Below are positions 46,713 through 56,228 of a stretch of DNA of 64,000 nucleotides, piece after piece. The position numbers and the translations under genes are program-made. The first letter of the stretch is position 1; each line of letters begins with the position of its first letter. The stretch is from Diplocloster agilis (GTDB taxonomy: Bacteria; Bacillota; Clostridia; Lachnospirales; Lachnospiraceae), in contig NZ_JAHQCW010000028.1 in assembly GCF_019042275.1 (NCBI RefSeq), positions 17,676 to 81,675 on the forward strand. Direction: 5' to 3'. The notes beneath the pieces are model-generated. The model saw only the letters and a list, made by a program, of their open reading frames with translations, was not told the DNA's origin and did no database searches.

Positions 46713-46719
46713 CGTGCCT

Positions 46720-48225
46720 TCATCCCTCCTTTCCCTGGGCAACGGATGCGGTGTTCAGCAGAACCTCCTGGTTTAACTCACTGCTGGCAAATGTCCCGCT
46801 GATTCTTCCTTTGTTCATGACGATCACCCTGTCGCACATACCGATCACCTCGGGAATCTCAGAGGAAATCATGACGATGGAAAGGCCCTGCTGTGCCAAT
46901 TTGTCAATCAATGCATAGATCTCCACTTTCGCCCCGATATCTACCCCGCGGGTCGGCTCGTTCAGAATCAGGACGTCCGGCTGTACATCCAGCCACCTGG
47001 CAAGGACCACCTTCTGCTGATTTCCTCCGGACAGATTATCAAGCAGCATCCGGCTGTTTACCGCCAGGATATTCAGTTGTTTCATATACTCGATCGTCCT
47101 GCTTTTTATCTTTTTTTGCGTTAGGAAGCCGGCCTTTGAATATCTGCGCAGCTGAGGCAGTATCAGATTCTTCTCCACGGAAAGTTCTTTGATAATCCCT
47201 TCCCGTCTCCTGTCCGGCGGCACATAGGCGATGCCCAAAGACATGGCCTCCTCCGGCGTGTGCTTTTCGGCAGTCCCTTTTACCGTAACGATCTTCCCCT
47301 CCCGGAAGCGGTTCAGGCCGAAAATACATTCCGCCAGCTGTACAGAACCGGAACCGGCCAGGCCGTATATTCCCAGAATTTCTTTTTTATGTACCCGGAA
47401 GCTTACATTTTTTACATACTGGTTCGTAAGCCCCTCGACCTGCAGCGCCACATCCCCCGGCTCCAGCTGAACATGCGGATAATAATCCGTGATCTCACGT
47501 CCGCACATGAGGGTAATGATTTCATGCATATTTGTATTTGCCAGCTGCATGGTACCTACATTCGTGCCATTGCGCAGTACCGCCACCCGGTCGCAGATCT
47601 CTTCGATCTCCTTCATCCTGTGGGATACGTAGATGATGGAGCAGCCGCGCTCTTTTAAAAGACGGATCACATCGAAGAGATGGCCTACCTCGTTCTGCGG
47701 CAATGCAGCGGAAGGCTCATCCATGATGATAACTTTGGCGTTGGAAGAGATTGCTTTTGCAATTTCAATCAACTGCTGCTCTCTCACGCCGATCTCCGAC
47801 ACCTGGGTATCCACATCGAATTCCGCACCCAATTCCTTTAGTATCCGACGGGCTTCCTGTCTGGTCTTCTTCCAGTCCACTCTTCCCCCTTTATCGTGGT
47901 AACCGTCCCTGTCCAGAAATATATTTTCCGCCACAGACAGATTCTGGAACAAGTTAAACTCCTGATGGATGATAGCGATTCCGCTGGCCAGCGCCTCCTT
48001 TGTATTCTGAAAGGAGACCTTTTGCCCCTCAAAAATAATCTCTCCGCCGTCCAGGCTGTAAACCCCTGTAATGATCTTCATAAGGGTTGACTTGCCGGCC
48101 CCGTTTTCTCCGATCAGACCGAGAACCTCTCCGGGATAGACGTCCAGATCGATCTTTCTCAACACATAATTCCCGGGAAATCTCTTTTCCACTTGTCTGA
48201 TCTGTAGTATCGGTTTCTCATTCAT
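46720..48225 (-). CDS. sugar ABC transporter ATPase, double-domain (RbsA family)
   Basis: About 501 residues. The start is MNEKPILQIRQVEKRFPG at 48225, since the longer frame to 48291 overlaps the kinase gene. The first P-loop is GENGAGKST (about 40-48) with IMDEPSAAL. The second is the altered GLAGSGSVQ with LSGGNQQK and LNEPTRGVDIG. The Walker B Asp of the second domain is Asn (LILNEP), a further sign that this half is degenerate. It works with the two permeases and the binding protein downstream. Confidence 0.92.
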   Translation of the reverse strand: MNEKPILQIRQVEKRFPGNYVLRKIDLDVYPGEVLGLIGENGAGKSTLMKIITGVYSLDGGEIIFEGQKVSFQNTKEALASGIAIIHQEFNLFQNLSVAENIFLDRDGYHDKGGRVDWKKTRQEARRILKELGAEFDVDTQVSEIGVREQQLIEIAKAISSNAKVIIMDEPSAALPQNEVGHLFDVIRLLKERGCSIIYVSHRMKEIEEICDRVAVLRNGTNVGTMQLANTNMHEIITLMCGREITDYYPHVQLEPGDVALQVEGLTNQYVKNVSFRVHKKEILGIYGLAGSGSVQLAECIFGLNRFREGKIVTVKGTAEKHTPEEAMSLGIAYVPPDRRREGIIKELSVEKNLILPQLRRYSKAGFLTQKKIKSRTIEYMKQLNILAVNSRMLLDNLSGGNQQKVVLARWLDVQPDVLILNEPTRGVDIGAKVEIYALIDKLAQQGLSIVMISSEIPEVIGMCDRVIVMNKGRISGTFASSELNQEVLLNTASVAQGKEG

Positions 48226-48256
48226 AAAACTCTTTCCCCCTTGATGGCTGCAAATG

Positions 48257-49183
48257 CTACACCTGATAATCTCTGATAAACCGTTCCACATCCGCTGCTT
48301 TTGCCACGCCGGCGCGGGGCCCGACCGCCGTCACCGCCCTCGCTGCAGCCGCACTGGCGAATTCCGCGGCCTTTTCAGGAGTATATCCCTGTATCATTCC
48401 ATATAAAAAACTGCTGTTAAAGGTATCTCCTGCGCCGGTCGTGTCGACCGCCTGTACCCGGTAGCTCTCCCGGCTAAATACCCGTTCCTTCGAAATCACG
48501 GTACATCCATCCCGGCCTTTTGTAACCACTAGCATCTTGGGTCCCAACTCAAGCAGACGCCGGGCTGCGTCAGCATCATCAGAAGCGCCCCGGTACTTAT
48601 CGAACGCCTGCTGATTCATAAATACCAGACTGCAACATGTAAACCAATGGTCGGCCTCCTTTGCATTTGTAAAGGAATCCGCTTCCACATCGACGGCTAT
48701 TTTTCCACCTCCTGCGACGTATTCCGCCAGTACCTGGTCGCAGGAATCCAGTTCCTGTAGGTCAGGCAGGGTGGAATACACATACGCCGCCTGGAAAAAC
48801 AGCTTCCGGCTTTGTCCTTCCAACCGGATCGGAGGCCTTTTTACATCGGTGATAAAGATTACCCGCTCCGCCTCTTTCAGGAAAATCATACACTTGGTTT
48901 CCGCAATATCCGGGTCGAACTGTATCAGCTGCGTGGATACGGAATAGTTCCTGAAATCTTCCAGTATACTGGCTGTAGATGGCGCGGTTTTTGGCAGCAG
49001 GTCCAGGTAACAGACCTTTATGCCGTATCCCGCCAGAACACTTGCGGCGTTAGCCACCATTCCGCCGATCCTGGCCTCCAGCGGTTTTACAAACTTTTTT
49101 TCACCCATCAGAGGCCATTCATTTGTCACATAATATTCATCAATACAAACCCTGCCCAATGCCACGATATATTTTTCTTTCAT
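48257..49183 (-). CDS. PfkB-family (ribokinase-like) sugar or nucleoside kinase
   Basis: About 308 residues starting MKEKYIVALGRVCIDEYY; the frame begins 6 codons earlier, but this is the family start. The substrate-side motif GGMVANAASVLAGYG and the ATP and anion-hole motif AVDTTGAGDTFNSSF, with the catalytic Asp, are present. It phosphorylates a sugar, nucleoside or similar alcohol. Placed between the ADP-ribosylglycohydrolase-fold gene and the transporter, it likely traps the imported compound or the released sugar. Confidence 0.9.
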   Translation of the reverse strand: MKEKYIVALGRVCIDEYYVTNEWPLMGEKKFVKPLEARIGGMVANAASVLAGYGIKVCYLDLLPKTAPSTASILEDFRNYSVSTQLIQFDPDIAETKCMIFLKEAERVIFITDVKRPPIRLEGQSRKLFFQAAYVYSTLPDLQELDSCDQVLAEYVAGGGKIAVDVEADSFTNAKEADHWFTCCSLVFMNQQAFDKYRGASDDADAARRLLELGPKMLVVTKGRDGCTVISKERVFSRESYRVQAVDTTGAGDTFNSSFLYGMIQGYTPEKAAEFASAAAARAVTAVGPRAGVAKAADVERFIRDYQV

Positions 49184-49219
49184 CTCTTCCCGCCTAAACA
49201 TTAACTATGCTTCTTTTCC

Positions 49220-50239
49220 CTATTTTTGATAGGTTGCCTCGATCGCATCCGCCATTTTTCTTAAGTCAAATTGATTCTTTCTCTCGATCAATTCCAGGTG
49301 ATCCTGCCGGAAACCGTCCACGCCGTGCAGCGCTCCTACCATAGCCCCGATCATGGTTGCCGTGGTATCCGTGTCATATCCCACGTTCACTCCGGCGCAG
49401 ATCGAATCCATCGGCTTTCCGTCTGCCGCCACCATCAGTCCGAACGCGGCCGGAACAGCTTCATAGACCATTAATCCGCTGCCAACGTAATCCGCGATAT
49501 CCTCTATCGCCTGGTCCAAAGTTTCAGCCTTCAGCGCCAGATCCACCGCCAGGCGGATTCTCTTCTCCACAGACGGGCCCGCAAGCACCGTGGCCACTTG
49601 GCTTCCCAGCTCATTTCCCTTTTTGGCACCGTACAATCCTGCTTTTACCACGTCGAACAAGGTCGCACCCTGTTCCATCGCCTTGGCGACACCAGCCGCA
49701 ACGGCGCAGGCGCCTGCCAGCGAAAGATTGTTAGCATGGGTTGGGAGGCAGATCGTGATCGCGTCCTGTATCGCCTTATCCACATCGCCCGGGCTGAACA
49801 GCGCGGCCGCTCCGATCTTCATCGCGGAGCCGTTGGTCGCTTTCGCGCAGTCATACTTAAGAAAAGGATAGGTAGCAGTCGTTTCTTCTCCCAGCAGCTT
49901 CTTGATCGAGGCTTTCGTGGTAGGCCCTACATATTTTCCATAGTATTCTTCATGTCCGGCCCAGCACAGTAAGGATTCCACCGCGGTCTTCTCATCGATT
50001 TTCCCGCCGTTTTTGAGAATCGTTTCCGCTGTAAAGTAGGCCAGGCTAAAATCATCTGTCACAAATCCGGCCTCCGCTCCTCTTGCGAAGGTATCGGATG
50101 GAGGTGTCAGTATCTCGGTCACATAACCGCCAAATTTTTCTGCGATCTGCGCTTTGGTTCTCATCTCTGTCGGGGCGCCCATGGTATCCCCGATCGCCGC
50201 TCCCAGTAAACTGCCCAGAATCTTCTCGTTACAAGTCAT
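49220..50239 (-). CDS. ADP-ribosylglycohydrolase-fold enzyme
   Basis: A 339-residue ARH-family protein. The binuclear magnesium motifs are all visible: GAAIGDTMGAPTE near the start, GFVTDDFSLA, NGSAMKIGAA, and GVNVGYDTDTTATMIGAM near the C-terminus. The family cleaves N- or O-glycosidic bonds of ADP-ribose; many operon-encoded members have unknown small-molecule substrates. As the second gene of a sugar-uptake operon next to a PfkB kinase, it probably hydrolyses an imported ribosyl or other glycosyl compound, not a modified protein. Confidence 0.88.
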   Translation of the reverse strand: MTCNEKILGSLLGAAIGDTMGAPTEMRTKAQIAEKFGGYVTEILTPPSDTFARGAEAGFVTDDFSLAYFTAETILKNGGKIDEKTAVESLLCWAGHEEYYGKYVGPTTKASIKKLLGEETTATYPFLKYDCAKATNGSAMKIGAAALFSPGDVDKAIQDAITICLPTHANNLSLAGACAVAAGVAKAMEQGATLFDVVKAGLYGAKKGNELGSQVATVLAGPSVEKRIRLAVDLALKAETLDQAIEDIADYVGSGLMVYEAVPAAFGLMVAADGKPMDSICAGVNVGYDTDTTATMIGAMVGALHGVDGFRQDHLELIERKNQFDLRKMADAIEATYQK

Positions 50240-50263
50240 GTCTTTTATCCTCCTGATATGGTG

Positions 50264-50998
50264 TTAAATAGATATGGTACGAATCCGGATGCCGGCGGCG
50301 TCTCCCCGCTCATAGTTGTCACAGTATTCCAGAGGAATTCCGTCATCCGTGATCGTTACGCGTTTTACATATAAAATAGGTGTCAGATATTCAATGTCGA
50401 AATAACCCGCCAGCAAATCATTCGCAAGCACCGGATGGATCTCCTCCTCGGCGCATTTGAATTCTATGTCCGCCTGGTCCCGCAGCAAAGAGTACAAGGA
50501 ACCATGTTCCAGATCCGCATTCCAGAAATCAATCGCATTCACATACTGGTACTGCAGATAGGATTCCTCCGACGCGATACACACCTCATCCAGATATCTG
50601 AGCCTGTGTATCTTAATTAGGGATTCTCCCTCCCTGATCTTCAGACTCTGAGCGATACCCCTGCCGGCCGCTACCACCTCGATTGACAGCACCTTGGAAT
50701 GCAGCTCCCCTTTTTCTCCTGATTTATTCTGGCTCAGACCGCCAAGCCGGTTTGTCCCATAATAGCTGTCGATCTTATCCGCGACAAATGTGCCTTTGCC
50801 TTTTATGGATATCAGGATTCCCCTTGCCTTCAGCTCGTTGACGGCTTCCCTTACGGTTACCCGGCTCACATTATATTTTTGGGATAGCTCCAGCTGATTT
50901 GGTATGCTATCTCCACACGCGTAGACGCCTGAGGCGATTTTCTCCAGGATATCCTGTTTGATGACGATATACTTTGGTATCTCGTTCTTTAATTCCAT
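50264..50998 (-). CDS. GntR/HutC-type regulator with UTRA domain
   Basis: A 244-residue regulator. The winged helix at about 8-75 has YNVSRVTVREAVNELKARG, and the rest is a UTRA effector domain (LIKIHRLRYLDEVCIASEES, and so on). It is the first gene of the operon, 24 bp before the ARH-fold gene, so it likely controls its own transcription in response to an intermediate. Confidence 0.9.
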   Translation of the reverse strand: MELKNEIPKYIVIKQDILEKIASGVYACGDSIPNQLELSQKYNVSRVTVREAVNELKARGILISIKGKGTFVADKIDSYYGTNRLGGLSQNKSGEKGELHSKVLSIEVVAAGRGIAQSLKIREGESLIKIHRLRYLDEVCIASEESYLQYQYVNAIDFWNADLEHGSLYSLLRDQADIEFKCAEEEIHPVLANDLLAGYFDIEYLTPILYVKRVTITDDGIPLEYCDNYERGDAAGIRIRTISI

Positions 50999-51190
50999 AG
51001 CCTCCTCCTTTTCTTTTCATCGATCCGCGCCCATCCGCCCCTCGTATTCCAGCGTTGTTTATATGGCTTATCATATTTTTATAATGATTGCCATTTGTTG
51101 GGATGTTTTCGATAAATACATTGTATAATCTTTCTTAAATTTGAGCAATATGCACGGAATCCAATATTATTTTACATTTTAGTTTTTTAT

Positions 51191-51221
51191 AAGTACAATT
51201 TATAATTATTATTTTGTACTT
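51191..51221. promoter_or_regulatory. 8-bp inverted repeat in the GntR/PucR intergenic region
   Basis: AAGTACAA (51191-51198) and TTGTACTT (51214-51221) are exact inverted copies 15 bp apart in AT-rich DNA between the divergent genes. It could be a regulator site. I found no convincing -35/-10 pair for the GntR operon. Confidence 0.35.
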
Positions 51222-51255
51222 TTAATACATAGCAGCCTGTAGCTTTTATTATATA

Positions 51256-51290
51256 TGTCAATTGACACGCCCGCGGGAATTCGTTACTAT
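51256..51290 (+). promoter_or_regulatory. promoter of the PucR gene with overlapping palindrome
   Basis: -35 TTGACA (51262-51267) and -10 TACTAT (51285-51290) are 17 bp apart. The perfect 12-bp palindrome TGTCAATTGACA (51256-51267) covers the -35 box, so a regulator bound there would repress. Confidence 0.7.
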
Positions 51291-51348
51291 CAAATTAGAT
51301 TGGAAACTCATGTAGCGATTTGCGTCAAGTATGGAAAGAAGGAGCGTT

Positions 51349-52557
51349 ATGCCGATAACCTGTCATGATCTTCTGTCACTGAACAGTTTTAAAAAAATCA
51401 AGTTAATCGCCGGAGAACTGGGCTTATACCGTCCGGTTATCTGGCCCTATACCGGGACCACGTCATCCGTTTCCCAGTGGCTTCACGGCGGTGAACTGCT
51501 ATTTATAACCGGCGCTGGGATCGATGTAAGCGAAGACGGCCTGCTCTTACTGCTCCAGGACTGTCTGGAGAAACATCTGGCCGGCCTGATCATCATAACC
51601 GGCAACAAATACATACCGGATATCCCTCAAAAAATGATAAAACTGGCCGACGAAATGGCCTTTCCCCTATTCTCCATGCCCTGGAATTTAAGGCTGATCG
51701 ATGTCACCCGTGAAATCATCAACGCCATTACCGTTTCCGACGATTTCAGCAAAAAGATCTCTACCTTTACAGAAATGCTGGTTTTCTCATCGGAAAAGGA
51801 AGAAGCCCCTCTCCGGGATCTGGCTGGTTTATACGGAGTCCGCATCAAGACCTATCACTTTTTGTTCTCCATCTCAATTAGGGAACACTCCGAAAAGACA
51901 AAGAATTCCGTTATTCTCTCCGCGCTCAAAGAAACCTTCCAGGCCATAGAGAACCTCTATGAAAACCAATATTCCATCACACCCATGTATTACGCCAATC
52001 AGATCTTATGTTTTTGCTCCGTAAAAGATTATTCCGAAAGAGACGAGGTATTTCAGGTCATCACATCCACGTTCCAGCTGATCTCCACCCGCTACAAAGG
52101 CGAGCATCTGGCTCTGGCAGTCAGCTCCTGCTATTCTGAGCTGACCAGCATCCGAATGTGCTGGAAAGAAATACTCTTCCTGAACCGGTATCTGGAACTT
52201 TTCTGTCCACAAAAAAAGATCGCCGTCTTCGACGATCTGGGCATGTACCGGCTGCTCTTCCAATATTCCAGTTCCGAAGACCGGAAACGTTTCTATATGC
52301 CCTACCTGTATCTCCTCCTGGAACACGATGAAAATAATTCCTCCGAATTTATCGAAACCCTGAAAAAATACATAGAGAACAACGGAAATCTGTTAAAAAC
52401 TTCCGAAGCCTTATTTATCCACAGAAACACCCTGATCTACCGCATCAACAGCATAAAAAAACTCCTAAACAGCAGTTTAGAAGACATCGATACCCGAATT
52501 ACCCTCTACCTATCCATTCTCTTTTACGAGTATGACCAGAAGGAATCCTTGAATTAA
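51349..52557 (+). CDS. PucR-family transcriptional regulator
   Basis: About 402 residues starting MPITCHDLLSLNSF at 51349, with AAGGAG 5 bases before; the ATG at 51331 lies before the ribosome site. The N-terminal PucR domain (about 1-125) is followed by a GGDEF-like middle and a C-terminal helix-turn-helix (ENNGNLLKTSEALFIHRNTL, then IYRINSIKKLL). Relatives control purine and amino-acid catabolism. It faces the nucleoside operon and lies next to the GntR operon, so either may be its target. Confidence 0.88.
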   Translation: MPITCHDLLSLNSFKKIKLIAGELGLYRPVIWPYTGTTSSVSQWLHGGELLFITGAGIDVSEDGLLLLLQDCLEKHLAGLIIITGNKYIPDIPQKMIKLADEMAFPLFSMPWNLRLIDVTREIINAITVSDDFSKKISTFTEMLVFSSEKEEAPLRDLAGLYGVRIKTYHFLFSISIREHSEKTKNSVILSALKETFQAIENLYENQYSITPMYYANQILCFCSVKDYSERDEVFQVITSTFQLISTRYKGEHLALAVSSCYSELTSIRMCWKEILFLNRYLELFCPQKKIAVFDDLGMYRLLFQYSSSEDRKRFYMPYLYLLLEHDENNSSEFIETLKKYIENNGNLLKTSEALFIHRNTLIYRINSIKKLLNSSLEDIDTRITLYLSILFYEYDQKESLN

Positions 52558-52569
52558 TCTATTTCTCTT

Positions 52570-52610
52570 CCGGCGCGGGGCCCCCTCATCAAAGGCAGCC
52601 ACCGCGCCGG
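52570..52610. terminator. GC-rich hairpin between convergent genes
   Basis: CCGGCGCGG (52570-52578) pairs perfectly with CCGCGCCGG (52602-52610). No long T run follows on either side. The site, between the converging PucR gene and the nucleoside operon, fits a bidirectional stop. Confidence 0.5.
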
Positions 52611-52654
52611 TACGTTCTTACTCTCCTATAAAATTTCCCGTCAAAATCCCCGGA

Positions 52655-53569
52655 CTACGCCTTAGATTTCCGCTGCTCCCTGGCCGCATAAATTCCAAGC
52701 GCCACGATCGTAAACGCATACGGCATCAGCCGGGTCAGCTCACTGGGCATATTGAACAGCTGCAGGTTATTGCTAAGAGCGTCCGCCATCCCAAAGAACA
52801 GCGCGCTTAACATAGACAGCCCGGGAACGCCCCGGCCCATGGCTTCCGCCGCCAGCGCGATGAAGCCTCTGCCCGCCACCATATCTTTGGTAAACATATT
52901 GACATAAGCCATCGACATAAACGCGCCGCCAAGACCGGAGATCGCGCCGGAGATCAGCAGGGCTTTCAGCCGCACCATGTTCACGGAGATACCGGCGGTT
53001 TCTACGGAATCGCTGTTCTCGCCCACAGCCCGGATATAAGTTCCAAGTTTCGTCTTTTTAAGGAAAATAGCTAACGCAATGACCAGGAAAAACGCCAGAT
53101 AGGTCAAAACGCTGTGGCCGGACAGGATACTGCCCAGCACCGGGATATCTTGAATGAGCGGTATATTTATATTGGGAACTGCCTTGCTGGCCAGTTGGGT
53201 AGAGACCCCTTTGTCCCCGGTCAGTATGTAGAGGATGAAGATGGTCAGGCCGCTGGACATCAGGTTCAGGGCGATCCCGGTCAATACGATATCGGTCTCC
53301 AGTTTTAAATGGAAAAAGGATAAAAGACCGGAAAACGCGATCCCGGATACCACGGCGCACAATACTCCCAGCCAGACATTTCCCGTAAAAGCGCTGCCCA
53401 CGACTCCCATCAGCGAGGCAAACAGCATGGTACCCTCGATGCCGATATTGATGACGCCGGCCCGCTCTGAGATCAGCGCCGCCATGGTGGCGAATAAAAT
53501 CGGTGTTGACAGCCGGATGATCGAGTGCAGAAAATCCGCCGTGAATATGATCTCAAGAATCTGTCCCAC
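52655..53569 (-). CDS. nucleoside ABC transporter permease (NupQ/YufQ-like)
   Basis: A 304-residue BMP-type permease with eight to ten hydrophobic segments. AALISERAGVINIGIEGTML near the start is the family signature. The gene overlaps the end of the preceding permease by 17 bp. It is last in the operon. Confidence 0.92.
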   Translation of the reverse strand: MGQILEIIFTADFLHSIIRLSTPILFATMAALISERAGVINIGIEGTMLFASLMGVVGSAFTGNVWLGVLCAVVSGIAFSGLLSFFHLKLETDIVLTGIALNLMSSGLTIFILYILTGDKGVSTQLASKAVPNINIPLIQDIPVLGSILSGHSVLTYLAFFLVIALAIFLKKTKLGTYIRAVGENSDSVETAGISVNMVRLKALLISGAISGLGGAFMSMAYVNMFTKDMVAGRGFIALAAEAMGRGVPGLSMLSALFFGMADALSNNLQLFNMPSELTRLMPYAFTIVALGIYAAREQRKSKA

Positions 53570-54614
53570 TTGACAACGCCTCCTTTATCACCATTTTCTG
53601 TTTCATACCCTTTAACAGCGCGGTGGCCGTGATCAGCATAATCATAATCGCCTGAATGACGGTAATCAGTTCTTTGGGTACATCCGTGTTGGATGCCATC
53701 GTGGATGCGCCTACCCGCAGATAGGACAAAAAGATGGCGGCCAACGGCACATACTGCGGTTTGTTCCTGGCTAAGATCGCCAGGATGACCCCATCCCATC
53801 CATAGCCGGGCAGGGACGTCCACTGGAACCGCTCATACATACCCATAACTTCCACGGAGCCGCCGATGCCCGCGATGGCCCCTCCCAGCACCTGGGAGAG
53901 TATGATCACAGATCCCACCTTAATTCCCGCGTATTTGGTAAACCGGGGATTCTGGCCGTAAGTACGGATCTTATGCCCCAAGGAGGTCTTGTAGAGCAGC
54001 AGGAAGCAGAGGACGATAAAGAAAATCGCCAGAAAGATACCGCTGTGTATGGAGGTGCCCGGTATGATCTTATCCAGTTTGGACGAATCCGGAAGCTTCT
54101 CCGATGCCAGAGCGCCGAAGGACTGGTCTCTTAAATAGGTATTCAGCACATACAGTCCCAGATACAGCGCGATATAGTTTAGCATCAGGGAGGCCACCAT
54201 CTCGCTGGCATTTAATTTCGCCTTCAGCCAGGCCGGTACCAGACATAATAGCGCGCCTGCCGCCGCCCCCACGAGCATCGGTCCCGCCAGTCCCAGAATC
54301 CCCGGCAGCGGAACCTTCGTGGCAAACGCGGCCGCGGCCAGCGCGCCCAAAAAGAAAGAGCCCTCCGCGCACATATTGAACATGGATGCCTGGAACATCA
54401 GACAGACCGCAAGCCCCGTGAAGCAGATCGGTATCGCGGTGGTAAATATGGAACCGATCAGTCTGGTAGACCGCAAAGGACCTAATAACAGCGCCGTGAC
54501 CGCCTGCCCCGGCTGTTCACTCACACACAGGATAATCACCAGGGCGATAACCAGGGATATTGTGATAGCCAGGACGGTAGTTGCCGAACTAAATAGCAGG
54601 TTTTTCTTCTTCAT
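53553..54614 (-). CDS. nucleoside ABC transporter permease (NupP/YufP-like)
   Basis: A 353-residue permease with family-typical LMFQASMFNMCAEGSFFLG and GYGWDGVILAILARNKPQ. It starts 26 bp inside the ATPase gene with GAGGGG before the ATG. It pairs with the next permease in a nucleoside importer. Confidence 0.92.
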   Translation of the reverse strand: MKKKNLLFSSATTVLAITISLVIALVIILCVSEQPGQAVTALLLGPLRSTRLIGSIFTTAIPICFTGLAVCLMFQASMFNMCAEGSFFLGALAAAAFATKVPLPGILGLAGPMLVGAAAGALLCLVPAWLKAKLNASEMVASLMLNYIALYLGLYVLNTYLRDQSFGALASEKLPDSSKLDKIIPGTSIHSGIFLAIFFIVLCFLLLYKTSLGHKIRTYGQNPRFTKYAGIKVGSVIILSQVLGGAIAGIGGSVEVMGMYERFQWTSLPGYGWDGVILAILARNKPQYVPLAAIFLSYLRVGASTMASNTDVPKELITVIQAIMIMLITATALLKGMKQKMVIKEALSSGTDS

Positions 54615-56181
54615 GGCAACCCCTCCCGATCTCAGTCTCCGACTGTATTTTTACTCCTAACATGTAATTGCCCAGTTCCGTCTCCGAGACCTGATCCGGA
54701 TTCGGAAAATAAGCGGAAAAACGTCCGTCATACATCACCAGGATATTATCCGACAGCTGATAGAGTTCCTCCAGATCCGCGGTCACCAGCAGCACCGCGC
54801 AGTTTTCGTCCCGCAGACGGATCAGCTCTTCATGAATGAATTTGGCAGCGCCCACATCGATCCCCCGGGTGGGCTGTTCCGCTATGATCAGCCTCGCCTG
54901 CTGTGTAAACTCACGGGCTACTACTACTTTCTGCATATTCCCTCCGGACAGCATGGATACCGGCGTTTCCTGGGAATCACATTTGATCCGGTAATCCCTT
55001 ACCAGCTGGTTGGCCATATCCCGGATCTTCTTTTTGCTGAGCAGGTGGTGCCGGTAGAGCCGTCTGTCTTTTAATTTCGTAGAGATCAGATTCTCTCCGA
55101 TGGACATCGACACCGCCAGCCCGTCTTCCATACGGTCGCTGGGGATATAGGACATCCCCAGTTCCCGCAGTTCCTGAATGGACAGCTTCCCGGTATCCCG
55201 GCCCATGATGCAGACGCTTCCGCGGTCTATCTTTCTGAGTCCGGTAATCATCTGAATCAGTTCGTTTTGTCCATTGCCCTCCACACCGGCGATTCCCGTG
55301 ATCTCACCGGCCCGGACGCTGAAGCTTACATTATTTACCACTTCTTTTTTATTCATGCCCACAGCGGTCAGGTTCTTAACCTGCAGCAGAACCTCTTTGG
55401 GTTCTGCCGCTTTCTTGGCCAGATTCTTTGAATAATTCGTCCCTACCATCCGGGAAGAGATCTCCTGTTCGGTGATCCCATCCGTATCCACTGTGTCTAT
55501 CATTTTTCCCTGGCGCATAATGCTGATGCGGTTGGAGATCTGCTTCACCTCCCGCAGTTTGTGGGAAATAAAAATTACGGTGTAACCCCGGGATTTCAGT
55601 TTCATTAGCTGGTCAAAGAGTTCCTCCGTCTCCTGGGGCGTCAGCACGGCCGTGGGCTCATCCAGGATCAGGATCTGCGCCCCCCGGTACAAGGCCTTGA
55701 TGATTTCCACTTTCTGCTTGATCCCGACCGGCAGCTTCCCGGTGGCTGTGTCCAGTTCATCCTGCAGTTCAAACAGCTCCGCGATCTTGCTCACTTTTTC
55801 TTTCGCGGTTTTCCGGTCGATAAATCCCCGCTTTACCGGCTCATATCCCATCGTCACATTTTCCGTGACGGAAAGGGAATCCACCAGTTTAAAGTGCTGG
55901 TGAACCATGCCGATTCCCCGGGCAATGGCATCCTGTGGAGAGCGAAACGTTACCGTCTTGCCCTCCAGCACGATTTCCCCCTGATCCGGCTTCTCCATGC
56001 CGAACAGTATTTTCATCAGCGTACTTTTCCCGGCTCCGTTTTCGCCCACCAGCGCGTGGATTTCACCTCTGTTGACGGATAAACTGACCTGTTGGTTGGC
56101 ATATACCCCATTCCCATATACTTTGGAAATCTGCCGCATTTCCAGGATCGGTGTTACTTGTTCATGATCGGTCATTGTCAA
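54589..56181 (-). CDS. nucleoside ABC transporter ATPase (NupO/YufO-like)
   Basis: A 530-residue double ATPase. The first half has GENGAGKST and the BMP-group signature LPVGIKQKVEIIKAL with LILDEPTAVLTPQE. The second half has the altered P-loop GVEGNGQNE and LSGGNMQKVVVARE with IIAEQPTRGIDVG. It powers import of nucleosides bound by the adjacent lipoprotein. Confidence 0.92.
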   Translation of the reverse strand: MTMTDHEQVTPILEMRQISKVYGNGVYANQQVSLSVNRGEIHALVGENGAGKSTLMKILFGMEKPDQGEIVLEGKTVTFRSPQDAIARGIGMVHQHFKLVDSLSVTENVTMGYEPVKRGFIDRKTAKEKVSKIAELFELQDELDTATGKLPVGIKQKVEIIKALYRGAQILILDEPTAVLTPQETEELFDQLMKLKSRGYTVIFISHKLREVKQISNRISIMRQGKMIDTVDTDGITEQEISSRMVGTNYSKNLAKKAAEPKEVLLQVKNLTAVGMNKKEVVNNVSFSVRAGEITGIAGVEGNGQNELIQMITGLRKIDRGSVCIMGRDTGKLSIQELRELGMSYIPSDRMEDGLAVSMSIGENLISTKLKDRRLYRHHLLSKKKIRDMANQLVRDYRIKCDSQETPVSMLSGGNMQKVVVAREFTQQARLIIAEQPTRGIDVGAAKFIHEELIRLRDENCAVLLVTADLEELYQLSDNILVMYDGRFSAYFPNPDQVSETELGNYMLGVKIQSETEIGRGCHEEEKPAI

Positions 56182-56228
56182 TCACCCTTATTCTGTTATG
56201 AAAGCCTAATTCTGTTACGGCAGTCTTA

